Below, in pieces: positions 1-8,049 of a stretch of 64,000 nt of DNA. Position 1 is the stretch's first letter. Every line of letters starts with the position of its first letter. The stretch lies in contig JADLAZ010000272.1 of the NCBI GenBank assembly GCA_020849725.1, forward strand, positions 7,695-71,694, read 5' to 3'. Made by a program: the position numbers and the translations under genes. The notes under the pieces were generated by a model that was not told where the DNA came from, did not search any database, and was given only the letters and a program-made list of their open reading frames with translations. The DNA comes from Chloroflexota bacterium. Lineage in GTDB: Bacteria; Chloroflexota; Chloroflexia; Thermomicrobiales; JADLAZ01.

Positions 1-172
1 TCGCCGCCGCGGCGACCGCGAGACTGATCTCGGCAAAAGATACATCAAACGTCGCGGCGAAGACCGGCAGTGTCGGAACGAGCAGCCCTTGTCCAAAGGC
101 CAGCAGCGCCGTGGGCACGTACACCGGCAGCAACATGGCATTGCGGGGGATGCGCACGGCGGTCCTTTCCAT
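1..172 (-). CDS. MFS transporter, N-terminal fragment (runs off window)
   Basis: The minus strand from an ATG at 172 encodes about 57 residues before the window edge. After a short basic start (MERTAVRIPRNA) comes a hydrophobic first helix (MLLPVYVPTALLAFGQGLLVPTLPVF), then a short loop and the start of helix 2. The P-x-LP-x-F end of helix 1 is typical of major facilitator superfamily transporters, such as the multidrug-efflux-like group. The substrate cannot be inferred. The 3' part lies outside the window. An extended -10 element sits about 60 bases upstream. The family call rests only on the first transmembrane helix. Confidence 0.6.
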   Translation of the reverse strand, partial: MERTAVRIPRNAMLLPVYVPTALLAFGQGLLVPTLPVFAATFDVSFAEISLAVAAAA

Positions 173-468
173 GATTGGGACGTCGCACGAGAGCTCCCCT
201 GGCGGAAGATGCGGGCGCCGGGGCCGCCGACCATCGTATCACAGCCCCATCGCCGTCTGGTGTCTTTCGTGCCGGCGCGGCGCGTTAGCAGCGGGGTCGT
301 GTGAACAGATCATCGCCCCCACTGGCCGGCACGCCGCGACAGGTGGTAGAGTGCTGTCCGGTCGCCACCGCCGGCTGGACGCTCCCGGCCGGAGTGGTTC
401 GCTGCTTATCAGTGCGCGGCACTGCCCGGAGCGTCCTAGCCGTGTCGCAAGGGTCTTGGGGAGGAGTA
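173..468. other. Intergenic region between divergent genes
   Basis: This 296-base stretch separates the divergent MFS and cytochrome c genes. I see one candidate extended -10 for the minus-strand gene (233-241). The cytochrome gene has a strong GAGGAG ribosome binding site at 461-466. I see no RNA gene, repeat or convincing small gene. The open frames crossing it have no recognisable protein features. Confidence 0.5.
233..241 (-). promoter_or_regulatory. Candidate extended -10 promoter of the MFS gene
   Basis: On the minus strand the sequence reads TGATACGAT, an extended -10 (TGn + TACGAT). It lies about 60 bases upstream of the ATG at 172. No good -35 hexamer is visible at 17 bases, as is common when TGn is present. 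Confidence 0.35.
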
Positions 469-933
469 ATGACGCCTCGTCTCCGCTGCGGTCTACTCTT
501 GACGACTCTGGTTCTGGCCGGCCTGGCGGCCGCCTGTGCCGCGGAGGCCGCGCAACCGACCCGGGCCGGCGTGCCACCGGCAAATGTGATCGCGACCGCG
601 ACGGTCAAGGCCGGCGGGACACCCGGCGGAGCCGCCGACGGCGGCGGGGCGAACCCGGGGGCACAGTTGTTTGCCGCGCAGGGTTGCAGTGGCTGCCACA
701 CGATCAAGGGTCAGGGTGGCGCCGTCGGGCCAAATCTGAGTACCGAAGGGACGACGGCCGCCACGCGCAAGCCAGGCACCAGCGCCAAGGACTATATCAC
801 CGAGAGCATCGTCAACCCGGGCGCGTTCGTCGTTCCGGGCTACACCGCTGGCGTCATGCCCGGCACCTATGGCCAGACACTGACCAAGGACCAGATCGAA
901 CAACTAGTCGACTACCTCCTCGAGCAGAAGTAG
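469..933 (+). CDS. Membrane-anchored (lipoprotein) class I cytochrome c
   Basis: This 154-residue protein starts at ATG 469, directly after GAGGAG. The N-terminus is a lipoprotein signal: basic MTPRLR, hydrophobic LLLTTLVLAGLAA, then a lipobox-like AAAC. A low-complexity Gly/Ala/Pro linker follows. The heme-binding motif is C73-S-G-C76-H77, with a plausible distal Met ligand in GVMPG (M130). The size and single CxxCH fit a mono-heme cytochrome c that shuttles electrons on the outer face of the cytoplasmic membrane. An in-frame upstream extension to 301 lacks a ribosome binding site and would bury the signal peptide. The partner oxidase or reductase is not in the window. Confidence 0.88.
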   Translation: MTPRLRCGLLLTTLVLAGLAAACAAEAAQPTRAGVPPANVIATATVKAGGTPGGAADGGGANPGAQLFAAQGCSGCHTIKGQGGAVGPNLSTEGTTAATRKPGTSAKDYITESIVNPGAFVVPGYTAGVMPGTYGQTLTKDQIEQLVDYLLEQK

Positions 934-944
934 TCAGGCCGCGC

Positions 945-1814
945 ATGGTGACCGAACCCCGGCCGGCGGCGCCCGCCACGCTCGCGCGGCCCGGACCAGG
1001 CAGCATGGCCTGGCGCATCCAGCGCGAGCGGCTCATGCTGCTGAGTTGGGGTCGGGCGATTCTGCTGCAGTTCGCACACCCCCTGGTCGCCGCGGGGGTG
1101 GCCGAACACAGCGCCTTTAGTGACGATCCGCGCGCCAACCGCGCCCGGCTGCACCGCACCATCCAGGCTATGCTCGACCTGACCTTTGGCCCGGACGACG
1201 TGGCCGCGCGGGCGGCGGCGCGCATCAACGGCATCCACGATCGCGTCGCCGGCTGGCTGGACGCGCCGGTTGGGATATTTGCAGCCGGAACACCGTACTC
1301 GGCGCACATGCCGGACCTCTTGCTGTGGGTTTATGCCACGTTGATCGACTCGTCGCTGCAGGTCTACGAGCGCTTCGTTGGCCCGCTCACACCAGGCGAG
1401 CAGGACCAATTCTGCGCCGACGGCCGCGCCCTCGGTCCGTGGCTCGGCATTCCGGTCGATACCATGCCGGACAGCCGAGCCGCGCTGGCGGCGTACATGG
1501 CGGCCATGGTCGCCAGTGGCCAGATCACCGTAGGCCCCACCGGACGGCGCCTGGGCCGACGGCTGGTAGCCGCCCGGCCGGCCTGGCCGGTGCGCGGCCC
1601 GCTGCTGCGGGCCCTGCATTGGCCGACGGTCGGACTGCTGCCGACCGCGCTGCGTAAAGCCTATGGGCTGACCTGGACTCCAGCCGATGCAGCCGGGCTG
1701 GCGATGGTCAGCGCGGCGAGCCGGCGGCTGCTCCCGCTGACACCGCCGGCGGCGCGCTACTGGCCGACGGCGCGCCGAGCCACCCGAGCGCGCGCCTGGC
1801 GTGCCGGGTTGTAG
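945..1814 (+). CDS. Oxygenase MpaB family protein (DUF2236)
   Basis: This 289-residue protein starts 11 bases after the cytochrome c stop. It matches the MpaB/latex-clearing-protein (DUF2236) family. An N-terminal RxxRERLMLLSWGRAILLQFAHPLVAAGVAEHS segment carries the conserved Arg-rich helix and the His-Pro that binds heme in the family. A helical core follows (YATLIDSSLQVYERFVGPLT). Family members are b-type heme proteins; some cleave polyisoprene or act in mycophenolic acid synthesis, but most are uncharacterised. The start is uncertain because no strong ribosome binding site is seen; ATG 1005 (MAWRIQRER) is an alternative. The substrate is unknown. Confidence 0.75.
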   Translation: MVTEPRPAAPATLARPGPGSMAWRIQRERLMLLSWGRAILLQFAHPLVAAGVAEHSAFSDDPRANRARLHRTIQAMLDLTFGPDDVAARAAARINGIHDRVAGWLDAPVGIFAAGTPYSAHMPDLLLWVYATLIDSSLQVYERFVGPLTPGEQDQFCADGRALGPWLGIPVDTMPDSRAALAAYMAAMVASGQITVGPTGRRLGRRLVAARPAWPVRGPLLRALHWPTVGLLPTALRKAYGLTWTPADAAGLAMVSAASRRLLPLTPPAARYWPTARRATRARAWRAGL

Positions 1815-1837
1815 AGTCGCTGGCGTTGCGCTACCCT
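1809..1837 (+). promoter_or_regulatory. Candidate promoter for the sugar epimerase gene
   Basis: TTGTAG (1809-1814) and TACCCT (1832-1837) are separated by exactly 17 bases. The -35 overlaps the stop codon of the preceding gene. It would give a leader of about 65 bases before the GTG at 1910. Confidence 0.35.
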
Positions 1838-1909
1838 GACCCCTGGACCTGGGTCGGCGCCGGCCCGGCCAGCACGACCAGTGCGCCTCCACGCACGAAG
1901 GAGGGCGGG

Positions 1910-3031
1910 GTGAGAGTCGGCCTCGATATCTACACAATGCACGCCCAGCGCAGCGGACCGCCGGCCGGGGCGCGCGAGGCGCTGGCGTTCGTTCGCGAAC
2001 ACCGGCTGCAGGGCGTCCAGTTCGGGAACCCGCGCCAGGTGAGTCCGACACTCGACCCCGGCGAACTGCGCGAGGTGGCCGAGGAGTTCCGCCAGCGGAG
2101 CCTGTACCTGGAGATGGGTATCCCGGCAGTCAATCCCCACGGCGCCAGCGCGCTGGCCCACGAGGCCGGCGCGGCAGCGGCGGCGAGCCATATGGACAGC
2201 CTGCGCGCGGCGATGCAGGCCGCGGCAGCGACCGGCACGCGCGTGCTGCGCACAGTCGTCGGGTGGGAGAAGGACCGCTACAATCCGGACGTTAGTTGGG
2301 CGCAGCAACTGGCCGACGTGACCGATGTGCTGCGCCAACTCGCGCCGCTGGCGCGCGAGCATGGCCAGCGCATCGGCCTGGAGAGCCACTGCGATATCAC
2401 CACCCAGGAGATGCTCCGGATTATCGAGGCCGTGGGCGAGGACGTCGTCGGCGTTTGCCTGGATACCGGCAACCTACCGACGCGCATGGACGAGCCACTC
2501 GCCGCCACGCGGCGGATCGCCCCCTACGTTATCTGCACCCATACCAAGGACGCCTTGCTCTTCACGACTGAGCGCAGTCTGCCGCCTGGTGATGCCGCTC
2601 AGGTTGACTGGGATCAGTCTCGCATCACCGATGGGCGCGGCAACAGCGTCGACCCACGCCGGGTGCCGCCGGCGCTGGGCTGGCAGTCGCGCCCGTGCGG
2701 CCAGGGGAGTATTCCGTTTCCGGCGATGCTGGCTATTCTCGGCCAGCATGTGCCGGACCTGGCGCTGTCAATCGAAGACCACGGCAATATCCAGACGATG
2801 CCCATCTACGAGCGCGATTGGCTGACCAGCTTTGCCGACCTCACCACGCACGAGCTGGCCGAGCTAGTCCGCCTAGCGCATGAAGGCGATCGCCGCATCG
2901 CCAGCGGCGAGGCGCCGGCGCCGTTCACTGTCGAGGCCACGCCATTCGTTACCCGCATGGCGCGCCAGGTTGACGAGAGCGCTGCCTACCTCATCGCCCT
3001 GCTCCAGGAGCAGCATCTCCACACGCCCTGA
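1910..3031 (+). CDS. Sugar phosphate isomerase/epimerase family (xylose-isomerase-like TIM barrel)
   Basis: This 373-residue protein belongs to the AP-endonuclease-2/xylose-isomerase-like TIM-barrel superfamily. Metal-binding-type motifs on successive strands are visible: LESHCD (Glu/His), CLDTGN, HTKDA and IEDHG near the C-terminal end of the barrel. Members isomerise or epimerise keto-sugars and inositol derivatives, or remove water from them, using a divalent metal; the substrate cannot be read from sequence. The GTG at 1910 is chosen because GAAGGAGGG lies 6-9 bases upstream. The in-frame ATG at 1826 would add a non-conserved leader. An unusually long C-terminal region (about 60 residues) follows the barrel. 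Confidence 0.75.
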   Translation: MRVGLDIYTMHAQRSGPPAGAREALAFVREHRLQGVQFGNPRQVSPTLDPGELREVAEEFRQRSLYLEMGIPAVNPHGASALAHEAGAAAAASHMDSLRAAMQAAAATGTRVLRTVVGWEKDRYNPDVSWAQQLADVTDVLRQLAPLAREHGQRIGLESHCDITTQEMLRIIEAVGEDVVGVCLDTGNLPTRMDEPLAATRRIAPYVICTHTKDALLFTTERSLPPGDAAQVDWDQSRITDGRGNSVDPRRVPPALGWQSRPCGQGSIPFPAMLAILGQHVPDLALSIEDHGNIQTMPIYERDWLTSFADLTTHELAELVRLAHEGDRRIASGEAPAPFTVEATPFVTRMARQVDESAAYLIALLQEQHLHTP

Positions 3032-3138
3032 GACCGTCATCCGCGGCGGCCAACCGCAACCGCGCACACCCGCATGACAGCTTCGTCATGCACGCGCCGG
3101 GACCACGCGCGACCGCCTCGCGGCCCGCGGACTGGTTG

Positions 3139-3147
3139 TGCTATGAT
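3139..3147 (+). promoter_or_regulatory. Extended -10 promoter for the 3197 gene
   Basis: TG-c-TATGAT (3139-3147) is a near-consensus extended -10. Transcription from about 3154 would exclude the in-frame ATG at 3143, supporting the GTG at 3197 as the true start. Confidence 0.45.
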
Positions 3148-3196
3148 TGTTGAAGGCAACGGCCGCAAGGTCCGCATCACGCACGAGGGGCAGGCG

Positions 3197-3907
3197 GTGA
3201 GCGAGCCGATTATGTCGCGCGAGCATGAGGCGCTCAGCGTCAGCGTGCGCGAGCGGCTGACCCAGCGCTTCGGCGGTGACCGCGCGGCGGCCCTGTACGG
3301 CTATTGGCAGTTGCTGGCCACGACAACCGGCACCAGCCGGCTCCGGTCCACGCTCGGCGCGGAGGGGTACCGTGCGGCGCTGGCCGCACTGGCCCAGGCG
3401 GGTATCGACCTGCCGCGTCAGGGTGGCGCCGGACCAGCGGCCGGCCTGGACACGCAGCCCGGTCCGGGCGCGCCCGCCACGCAGACGGTGCAGCGGCAGC
3501 TGCTCCGCCAGGCCGGCCTCACGGGTCTCTTCGGCTGGGGACGCGTCGCCGGCCGGCTGGATGTGAGCTTTGGACGCGCCGGCGCGGTCGGCTATCCCCA
3601 GGACACGCTCGTGACCGGCCTGGAGCTGAGCCACCTGGCGCCACTGACCTACCACATCGGCGAGATCCGGGCACAGCCGTCGCTGACGACCGCCAACCCG
3701 CCGGTGCTGCTGCGCGTCGGCGGCTACAGCGACGCGGCCGGGCGCCTGCAGGTCCTGGCGTCCGCCGTGGCCACGGCGGACGACGCGGTTGTCACCGGCC
3801 TTTTCGGCGGCCAACCAGGGACGCTCGAAGTCATCGTCTATCGCTGCTATGACGGAGCCGGCGCCGACGATACCTCGTACGCCATCGCCCGGGGGGTGTT
3901 AGCGTAG
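3197..3907 (+). CDS. Hypothetical protein, unknown function
   Basis: I do not recognise this protein of about 236 residues. The first third is helical, with RERLTQRFGGDRAAALYGYWQLLATTTG and a second helix pair ending near LAQAGIDLP. A Pro/Gly/Ala-rich linker (GGAGPAAGLDTQPGPGAPATQTVQ) follows. The rest is mixed beta-rich sequence with many Gly and Val residues. There is no signal peptide, no transmembrane segment and no cysteine pair. The GTG at 3197 has GAGGGGCAGG just upstream; alternative starts are ATG 3143 and ATG 3212. Codon use matches its neighbours, so it appears native. It stands alone between two promoters. Confidence 0.6.
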   Translation: MSEPIMSREHEALSVSVRERLTQRFGGDRAAALYGYWQLLATTTGTSRLRSTLGAEGYRAALAALAQAGIDLPRQGGAGPAAGLDTQPGPGAPATQTVQRQLLRQAGLTGLFGWGRVAGRLDVSFGRAGAVGYPQDTLVTGLELSHLAPLTYHIGEIRAQPSLTTANPPVLLRVGGYSDAAGRLQVLASAVATADDAVVTGLFGGQPGTLEVIVYRCYDGAGADDTSYAIARGVLA

Positions 3908-3930
3908 TGGGCGGCTTCATCCGTGAATCG

Positions 3931-3959
3931 TTGCACAATCCCCGAGTCGATTGTAGAAT
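3931..3959 (+). promoter_or_regulatory. Promoter of the GntR/pteridine gene unit
   Basis: TTGCAC (3931-3936), a 17-base spacer and TAGAAT (3954-3959) form one of the best sigma-70-type promoters in the window. The start point would be near 3966, giving a leader of about 90 bases to the GTG at 4055. Since the downstream genes are tightly packed, it may drive all five genes to 8014. An FCD-type regulator may bind near it, but I find no clear operator palindrome. Confidence 0.55.
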
Positions 3960-4054
3960 TGAGTGCAGTGTGTGAGCGGTGACAGTGTGCCCCGACGCTG
4001 CCACCGCATGGTGTCACACCCGGAGTTGGTCAGCACATGGACGGGGGATAAGAC

Positions 4055-4732
4055 GTGGCAATCCAGTACCTGAGCAAGGTCGACCTCGCCTATCAGGAGA
4101 TCCGACGCCAGATCGTCGATGGAGAGCTCGGCCCCGGCGAGCGCCTGCTCATTCAGAACATGGCCCACCAACTTGGCACCAGCGCCGGGCCGGTGCGGGA
4201 GAGCTTCCGTCGCCTCGAGGCCGAGGGTCTCGTCATCATTCATCCCCATGTAGGCGCGACGGTCGCTCCACTTGATCTGGACGATCTGTGGGTCTCGATC
4301 CTCATGCTCAGCGCGCTTGGCGGGTTAGCCGCGCGCCTCGCGGCTGACCCGGAGCGCGGCTTGGCCGGTGCCGACCTGGCGGCCATCGAGCGGACCTGCC
4401 AGGCCATGGATAAGTGCGTGCGCACGAACAGCCTTGACGACTTCCACCGGCTCAACAACGAGTTCCACCGAACGATCTACGGCGCGGCCAGATCGAAGCG
4501 GCTGGCCAGCACAATCGACAACCTGTTTCAAACGGTGGGGATCGCGCGCCACGTGTTTGAGGATATCGCTGGCTACGCGGCCGAGTCTAACGCCGAGCAT
4601 GCCGCGATCGTCGCCGCGCTCAAGGCTCACGACCTGGCCGGCGCCGAAGCCCGGATGAAGGCGCACATCGAGGCGGCCGGACGCCGGAGGATCGCCTACC
4701 TGCGCAACCACCGGCAGGACGCCAGCGCCTGA
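4055..4732 (+). CDS. GntR family transcriptional regulator, FadR (FCD) subfamily
   Basis: This 225-residue protein starts at GTG 4055. Residues 8-75 form a winged helix-turn-helix: KVDLAYQEIRRQIVDGELGPGERL, then the recognition region LGTSAGPVRESFRRLEAEGL. Residues 80-215 are an all-helical FCD ligand domain with the expected metal-site pattern (DFHRLNNEFHRTIY, then AESNAEHAAIVAAL and HIEAAGRRR). FCD regulators bind small acids such as sugar acids or fatty-acid derivatives and usually repress adjacent genes. It lies 65 bases upstream of the pteridine-type genes, which are its likely targets; that link is inferred from position. Confidence 0.9.
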   Translation: MAIQYLSKVDLAYQEIRRQIVDGELGPGERLLIQNMAHQLGTSAGPVRESFRRLEAEGLVIIHPHVGATVAPLDLDDLWVSILMLSALGGLAARLAADPERGLAGADLAAIERTCQAMDKCVRTNSLDDFHRLNNEFHRTIYGAARSKRLASTIDNLFQTVGIARHVFEDIAGYAAESNAEHAAIVAALKAHDLAGAEARMKAHIEAAGRRRIAYLRNHRQDASA

Positions 4733-4797
4733 TCCGTTCACCTGGCCGACCAGGCCAGGCGGTGCAGTGCCGATCGAGCTGCGGTGAAGTCGGGGTG

Positions 4798-5514
4798 ATG
4801 GAGCAGTCAGTAGGACAGGCGATCGCGACCGCGCTGGCGAGTGCTTCGGCAGCCGACGCCGCCCGCCATCGGCCCTACGTGACCTTGTCCTACGCGCAGA
4901 GCCTCAATGGCAGCATCGCCGGCCCCCTCGGTGCATCGCTGCGGCTGAGTGGGCTGCCGGCCCTGTGCCTGACGCATCAGTTGCGAGCCAGCCATGACGC
5001 GATCCTGGTCGGCATCGGCACCGTCCTTACCGATGACCCCCGCCTCACTGTGCGGCTTGTTGAGGGCATCAGCCCCCAGCCGGTCGTCCTCGACAGCCGG
5101 CTCCGCTTCCCCACCACCGCCCAACTCCTGCGCGCCGGCCAGCGCCGTCCGTGGGTGGCAACGACCAGCGCGGCCGACCCGCGCGCCGCTGCGATCCTGA
5201 CGGAGGCCGGCGCCACGGTCGTGACCGTCGGCGCCACCGCGAGCGGCCGAGTGGACCTGACACACTTGCTAACGACGCTGGCTGATCGCGGCATACGCCG
5301 GTTGATGGTCGAGGGTGGTGCGGCCGTCATCAGCAGTTTTCTGGACGCGCGCCTGGTGGACCAGTTGGTCGTCACCGTCTCGCCGCGTCTGATTGCCGGA
5401 CTGCGGGCCGTGTCGGCTTCACGACATCCGCCGCCCAGCCTGGTCAATATCCATTGGCAGCGCTTGGGCGATGATCTCGTCATCCGCGGCGATATCGCGC
5501 GGGACGCGCCATGA
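4798..5514 (+). CDS. RibD C-terminal/dihydrofolate-reductase-like pyrimidine or pteridine reductase
   Basis: This 238-residue stand-alone reductase has the RibD_C/DHFR-like fold without the RibD deaminase domain. Motifs in order: YVTLSYAQSLNGSIAG at the N-terminus, the signature DAILVGIGTVLTDDPRLTVR, the NADPH-site strand VVLDSRLRFP, and RLMVEGGAAVISSFL near the C-terminus. In riboflavin synthesis such enzymes reduce the ribosylamino side chain of a pyrimidinone; relatives act on pterins. ATG 4798 is preferred over GTG 4762 because conserved sequence begins soon after it. The stop overlaps the next ATG by four bases (ATGA), showing translational coupling. The other genes here point to pteridine chemistry rather than riboflavin. 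Confidence 0.82.
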   Translation: MEQSVGQAIATALASASAADAARHRPYVTLSYAQSLNGSIAGPLGASLRLSGLPALCLTHQLRASHDAILVGIGTVLTDDPRLTVRLVEGISPQPVVLDSRLRFPTTAQLLRAGQRRPWVATTSAADPRAAAILTEAGATVVTVGATASGRVDLTHLLTTLADRGIRRLMVEGGAAVISSFLDARLVDQLVVTVSPRLIAGLRAVSASRHPPPSLVNIHWQRLGDDLVIRGDIARDAP

Positions 5515-6518
5515 TGCGCCGGACCGTGCGTTTCACGGGCACGCGCCGCGTCGAAGTGATCGAGGAAGCGCTGACCGAACCCAGCGTCGGGCAGATGCTG
5601 GTCGAGACAGTACTGAGTGCTATCAGCGCCGGCACGGAACTCCTCGTCTATCGTGGCGAAGCACCGTCCGGCATGGCGACGGATGAGACGATTCAAGCCT
5701 TGCCGGGCCAGCTCACCTATCCGCTCGCCTATGGCTATGCCGCGGTGGGCCGTGTGACCGCCATCGGCGCCGGCGTGGCCCATCGTTGGTATGGCCAGCT
5801 CGTATTCGCCTTCCAACCCCACACCAGTCACTTCCTGGCCACGCCGGAAGACGTGCTGGCGCTCGACACCGATCCCGACACCGGCGTCTTCCTCCCCAAT
5901 CTGGAGACTGCCGTCAATCTCCTGCTTGATGGCCAGCCCTTGATTGGCGAGCGTGTCGTCGTCATCGGCCAGGGCGTCGTCGGGTTGCTTACGACGATGT
6001 TGTTGGCACGCCTGCCGCTGGCGGACCTCGTGACCGTCGATGCGCTGGCATCGCGGCGCGACTGGTCACGCCGCCTGGGGGCGCACGCGAGCCTGGAGCC
6101 GGCAACAGCCGAGTCAGCGCTGGCCGAGCGCCATGGTGACGCTCGCGCCGATCTCAGCTACGAGCTGTCGGGCAACCCGGCCGCGCTGAACCTGGCGGTG
6201 GCCGTGACCGGCTATGCCGGCCGCGTCCTGGTCGGCTCCTGGTATGGCCGCAAGGAGGCGCCGCTGACGCTGGGCGGTCGCTTTCATCGGAGCAAGATGC
6301 GCCTGATTGCCAGCCAGGTCAGCCAGATCGCGCCGGCGTTGAGTGGCCGCTGGACGCCACGTCGCCGACTGGCCACGGCAGCCGGACTACTGGCCTCGGT
6401 GCAGCCGGCGCGCCTGATCACCCATCGCGTCACCATCGACGATGCCGCCACCGCTTATCGTCTCCTCGACGAGGAGCCCGCCGCGGCGCTGCAAGTCGTG
6501 CTGACCTATCGCTCGTAA
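5511..6518 (+). CDS. MDR-superfamily (zinc-binding-alcohol-dehydrogenase-like) oxidoreductase
   Basis: This 335-residue medium-chain dehydrogenase/reductase overlaps the reductase upstream by four bases. The GroES-like domain includes SAISAGTELLVYRG and YPLAYGYAAVGRV. The Rossmann domain starts at VVVIGQGVVGLLTTMLL (GxGxxG). The usual catalytic-zinc Cys/His set and the four-Cys structural-zinc loop are absent, so it is probably a zinc-independent or divergent member. These proteins use NAD(P)H. A role in oxidising or reducing a pteridine or sugar side chain is inferred from its neighbours only. Confidence 0.8.
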   Translation: MMRRTVRFTGTRRVEVIEEALTEPSVGQMLVETVLSAISAGTELLVYRGEAPSGMATDETIQALPGQLTYPLAYGYAAVGRVTAIGAGVAHRWYGQLVFAFQPHTSHFLATPEDVLALDTDPDTGVFLPNLETAVNLLLDGQPLIGERVVVIGQGVVGLLTTMLLARLPLADLVTVDALASRRDWSRRLGAHASLEPATAESALAERHGDARADLSYELSGNPAALNLAVAVTGYAGRVLVGSWYGRKEAPLTLGGRFHRSKMRLIASQVSQIAPALSGRWTPRRRLATAAGLLASVQPARLITHRVTIDDAATAYRLLDEEPAAALQVVLTYRS

Positions 6519-6557
6519 TGTGGCCGTAATCGTTGATCAGGAAGGGAGCGCTGGCGC

Positions 6558-6950
6558 ATGTACACCGTCGCCGTCGAGCGCGCGTTCGTCGCTCAACACT
6601 TCTTGATCGGTGGCGATTGGGGCGCGGAGAACCAGTGGCACTCGCATCACTACCGCCTGGAGGTGCGCCTGGAAGGCCCGCGGCTTGACCAGCATGGATA
6701 TCTGGTCGATATCGTTGACGTCGAGCGCCACCTGGATGAGGTCGTCGGCGACTATCGCGACCGCACGCTGAATGACCTGCCGGCCTTCGCCGGCCTAAAC
6801 CCAAGCATCGAGCGGTTCGCCAGCATCCTGTGCGACGAGTTCGACCGCCGGCTAACCGCGCCGACCATCAGCGTCGTCAGCGTCGTCATCTGGGAGAACA
6901 CGATCGCCTGGGCCGCCTACCGACATGAGCGGCCATGCGCGTCGGCCTAG
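6558..6950 (+). CDS. 6-pyruvoyl-tetrahydropterin synthase/QueD family enzyme with Glu at the catalytic Cys position
   Basis: This 130-residue protein has the T-fold layout of PTPS/QueD. Zinc ligands are H14 (AQHF) and H28/H30 (WHSHHY). The family strand LEVRLEG, the acid-rich DIVDVERHLD helix, NPSIERFA (family NPTxE) and VVIWENTIAWAAY (the conserved Glu strand) follow. The residue four before the first HxH His, which is the catalytic Cys in QueD and PTPS-II, is E24. A Glu there is the known signature of PTPS-III enzymes, which make 6-hydroxymethyl-dihydropterin from dihydroneopterin triphosphate. AGGAAGGGAG precedes the ATG. Its end overlaps the glycosyltransferase by 16 bases. Confidence 0.85.
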   Translation: MYTVAVERAFVAQHFLIGGDWGAENQWHSHHYRLEVRLEGPRLDQHGYLVDIVDVERHLDEVVGDYRDRTLNDLPAFAGLNPSIERFASILCDEFDRRLTAPTISVVSVVIWENTIAWAAYRHERPCASA

Positions 6951-8014
6951 TCATCTACGGCGATCTCGGCACGGTCTCGGGCGGCTACCTCTACGACCGC
7001 CAACTCGTCGCCGCGCTGCGCGCCGCCGGCCACACCGTTGAGATCGTCTCGCTGCCCTGGCGCGACTATTGCCGCCACCTGACCGACAACCTGTCACCGG
7101 CGATTGCGGCGCGCGTGCATGACGACCGCTTCGATCTGCTGCTGCAAGACGAACTGAATCACCCCTCGCTGGCCCTGATGAACCGGTGGCCGCGCCGCCG
7201 CCGTGTCCCGATCGTCGCCATCGTACACCATCTGCGCAGCGACGAGACCTGGGATCCCTGGCGTCGCCAGCTGTACCGCGCCGTCGAGAGGGTCTACCTC
7301 GCCACCGTGGACGCGTTCATCTGCAACAGCACCACCACGCGGCGCGCGGTAGAGCGCCTGACCACGCCGGGCCGGCCGGTGTGCGTCGCCATGCCGGCCG
7401 GCGATCGCTTCGCGGCCGAGATGACTCCCGGCCGGGTGCGCGCGCGGGCCAGCGAGTGTAGCCCGCTGCGCGTGCTGTTCGTCGGCAATGTCATCCCGCG
7501 CAAGGGGCTACACGTGCTGATCGACGCGCTGGCGCGACTGCCACGTGGCGCCTGCACCGTGACCGTCGCGGGCAGTCTGCGCGTCGACCGCACCTATGCC
7601 GGCGCGGTCGGCAGCCAGATCGCGCGCGCCGGCCTCGCACCCTGGGTGCGCTTGCTAGGGCAGACGCCCAATGTCGCGCTGGCGGATCTCCTTGCCGCTG
7701 CGCACGTCCTGGCCGTCCCGTCCGAGTACGAAGGCTTTGGCATCGCCTATCTGGAGGGCATGGCATTCGGACTGCCCGCCATCGCCGCGCGCGCTGGCGG
7801 CGCCAGCGACCTCGTCGACGACGGCGTGACCGGCTGGCTCGTGCCGCCTGATGCGGCAGTCGTGGCGGCGGCGCTCAGCCGACTGGCGACCGACCGGGCA
7901 CTGCTGGCCCGCATGGGGTGCGCCGCACTCGACCGCTTCCATCGACACCCGACCTGGTCGGACACGACGGGGCGACTGGTAGCCTTTCTCGAGCAGGTGG
8001 CCGGCGGCCCGTGA
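6935..8014 (+). CDS. Glycosyltransferase family 4 (GT-B fold)
   Basis: This 359-residue GT-B glycosyltransferase starts inside the end of the PTPS gene. The N-terminal acceptor domain begins MRVGLVIYGDLGTVSGGYLYDRQL, with a Gly-rich loop. The C-terminal domain opens with RVLFVGNVIPRKGLHVLI and carries the donor-site signature PSEYEGFGIAYLEGMAFGLP (the E-x7-E of GT4), then GGASDLVDDGVTGWLVPPD. There are no membrane helices, so it is cytosolic. Translational coupling to a pterin enzyme suggests the acceptor may be a pteridine, as in cyanobacterial pterin glycosides, although those use unrelated transferases. This acceptor assignment is inference; a lipid or polysaccharide acceptor is possible. 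Confidence 0.85.
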   Translation: MRVGLVIYGDLGTVSGGYLYDRQLVAALRAAGHTVEIVSLPWRDYCRHLTDNLSPAIAARVHDDRFDLLLQDELNHPSLALMNRWPRRRRVPIVAIVHHLRSDETWDPWRRQLYRAVERVYLATVDAFICNSTTTRRAVERLTTPGRPVCVAMPAGDRFAAEMTPGRVRARASECSPLRVLFVGNVIPRKGLHVLIDALARLPRGACTVTVAGSLRVDRTYAGAVGSQIARAGLAPWVRLLGQTPNVALADLLAAAHVLAVPSEYEGFGIAYLEGMAFGLPAIAARAGGASDLVDDGVTGWLVPPDAAVVAAALSRLATDRALLARMGCAALDRFHRHPTWSDTTGRLVAFLEQVAGGP

Positions 8015-8049
8015 CCGGCTGCCTGGACTGTCGGCCGGCCGTCGACGCC

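Noticed and set aside
111..944. Long open frame leading into the MpaB-like gene
   Set aside because: This part is out of frame with the cytochrome c gene and reads as Arg/Gly-rich shadow sequence. Conserved MpaB-like sequence only starts after 945.
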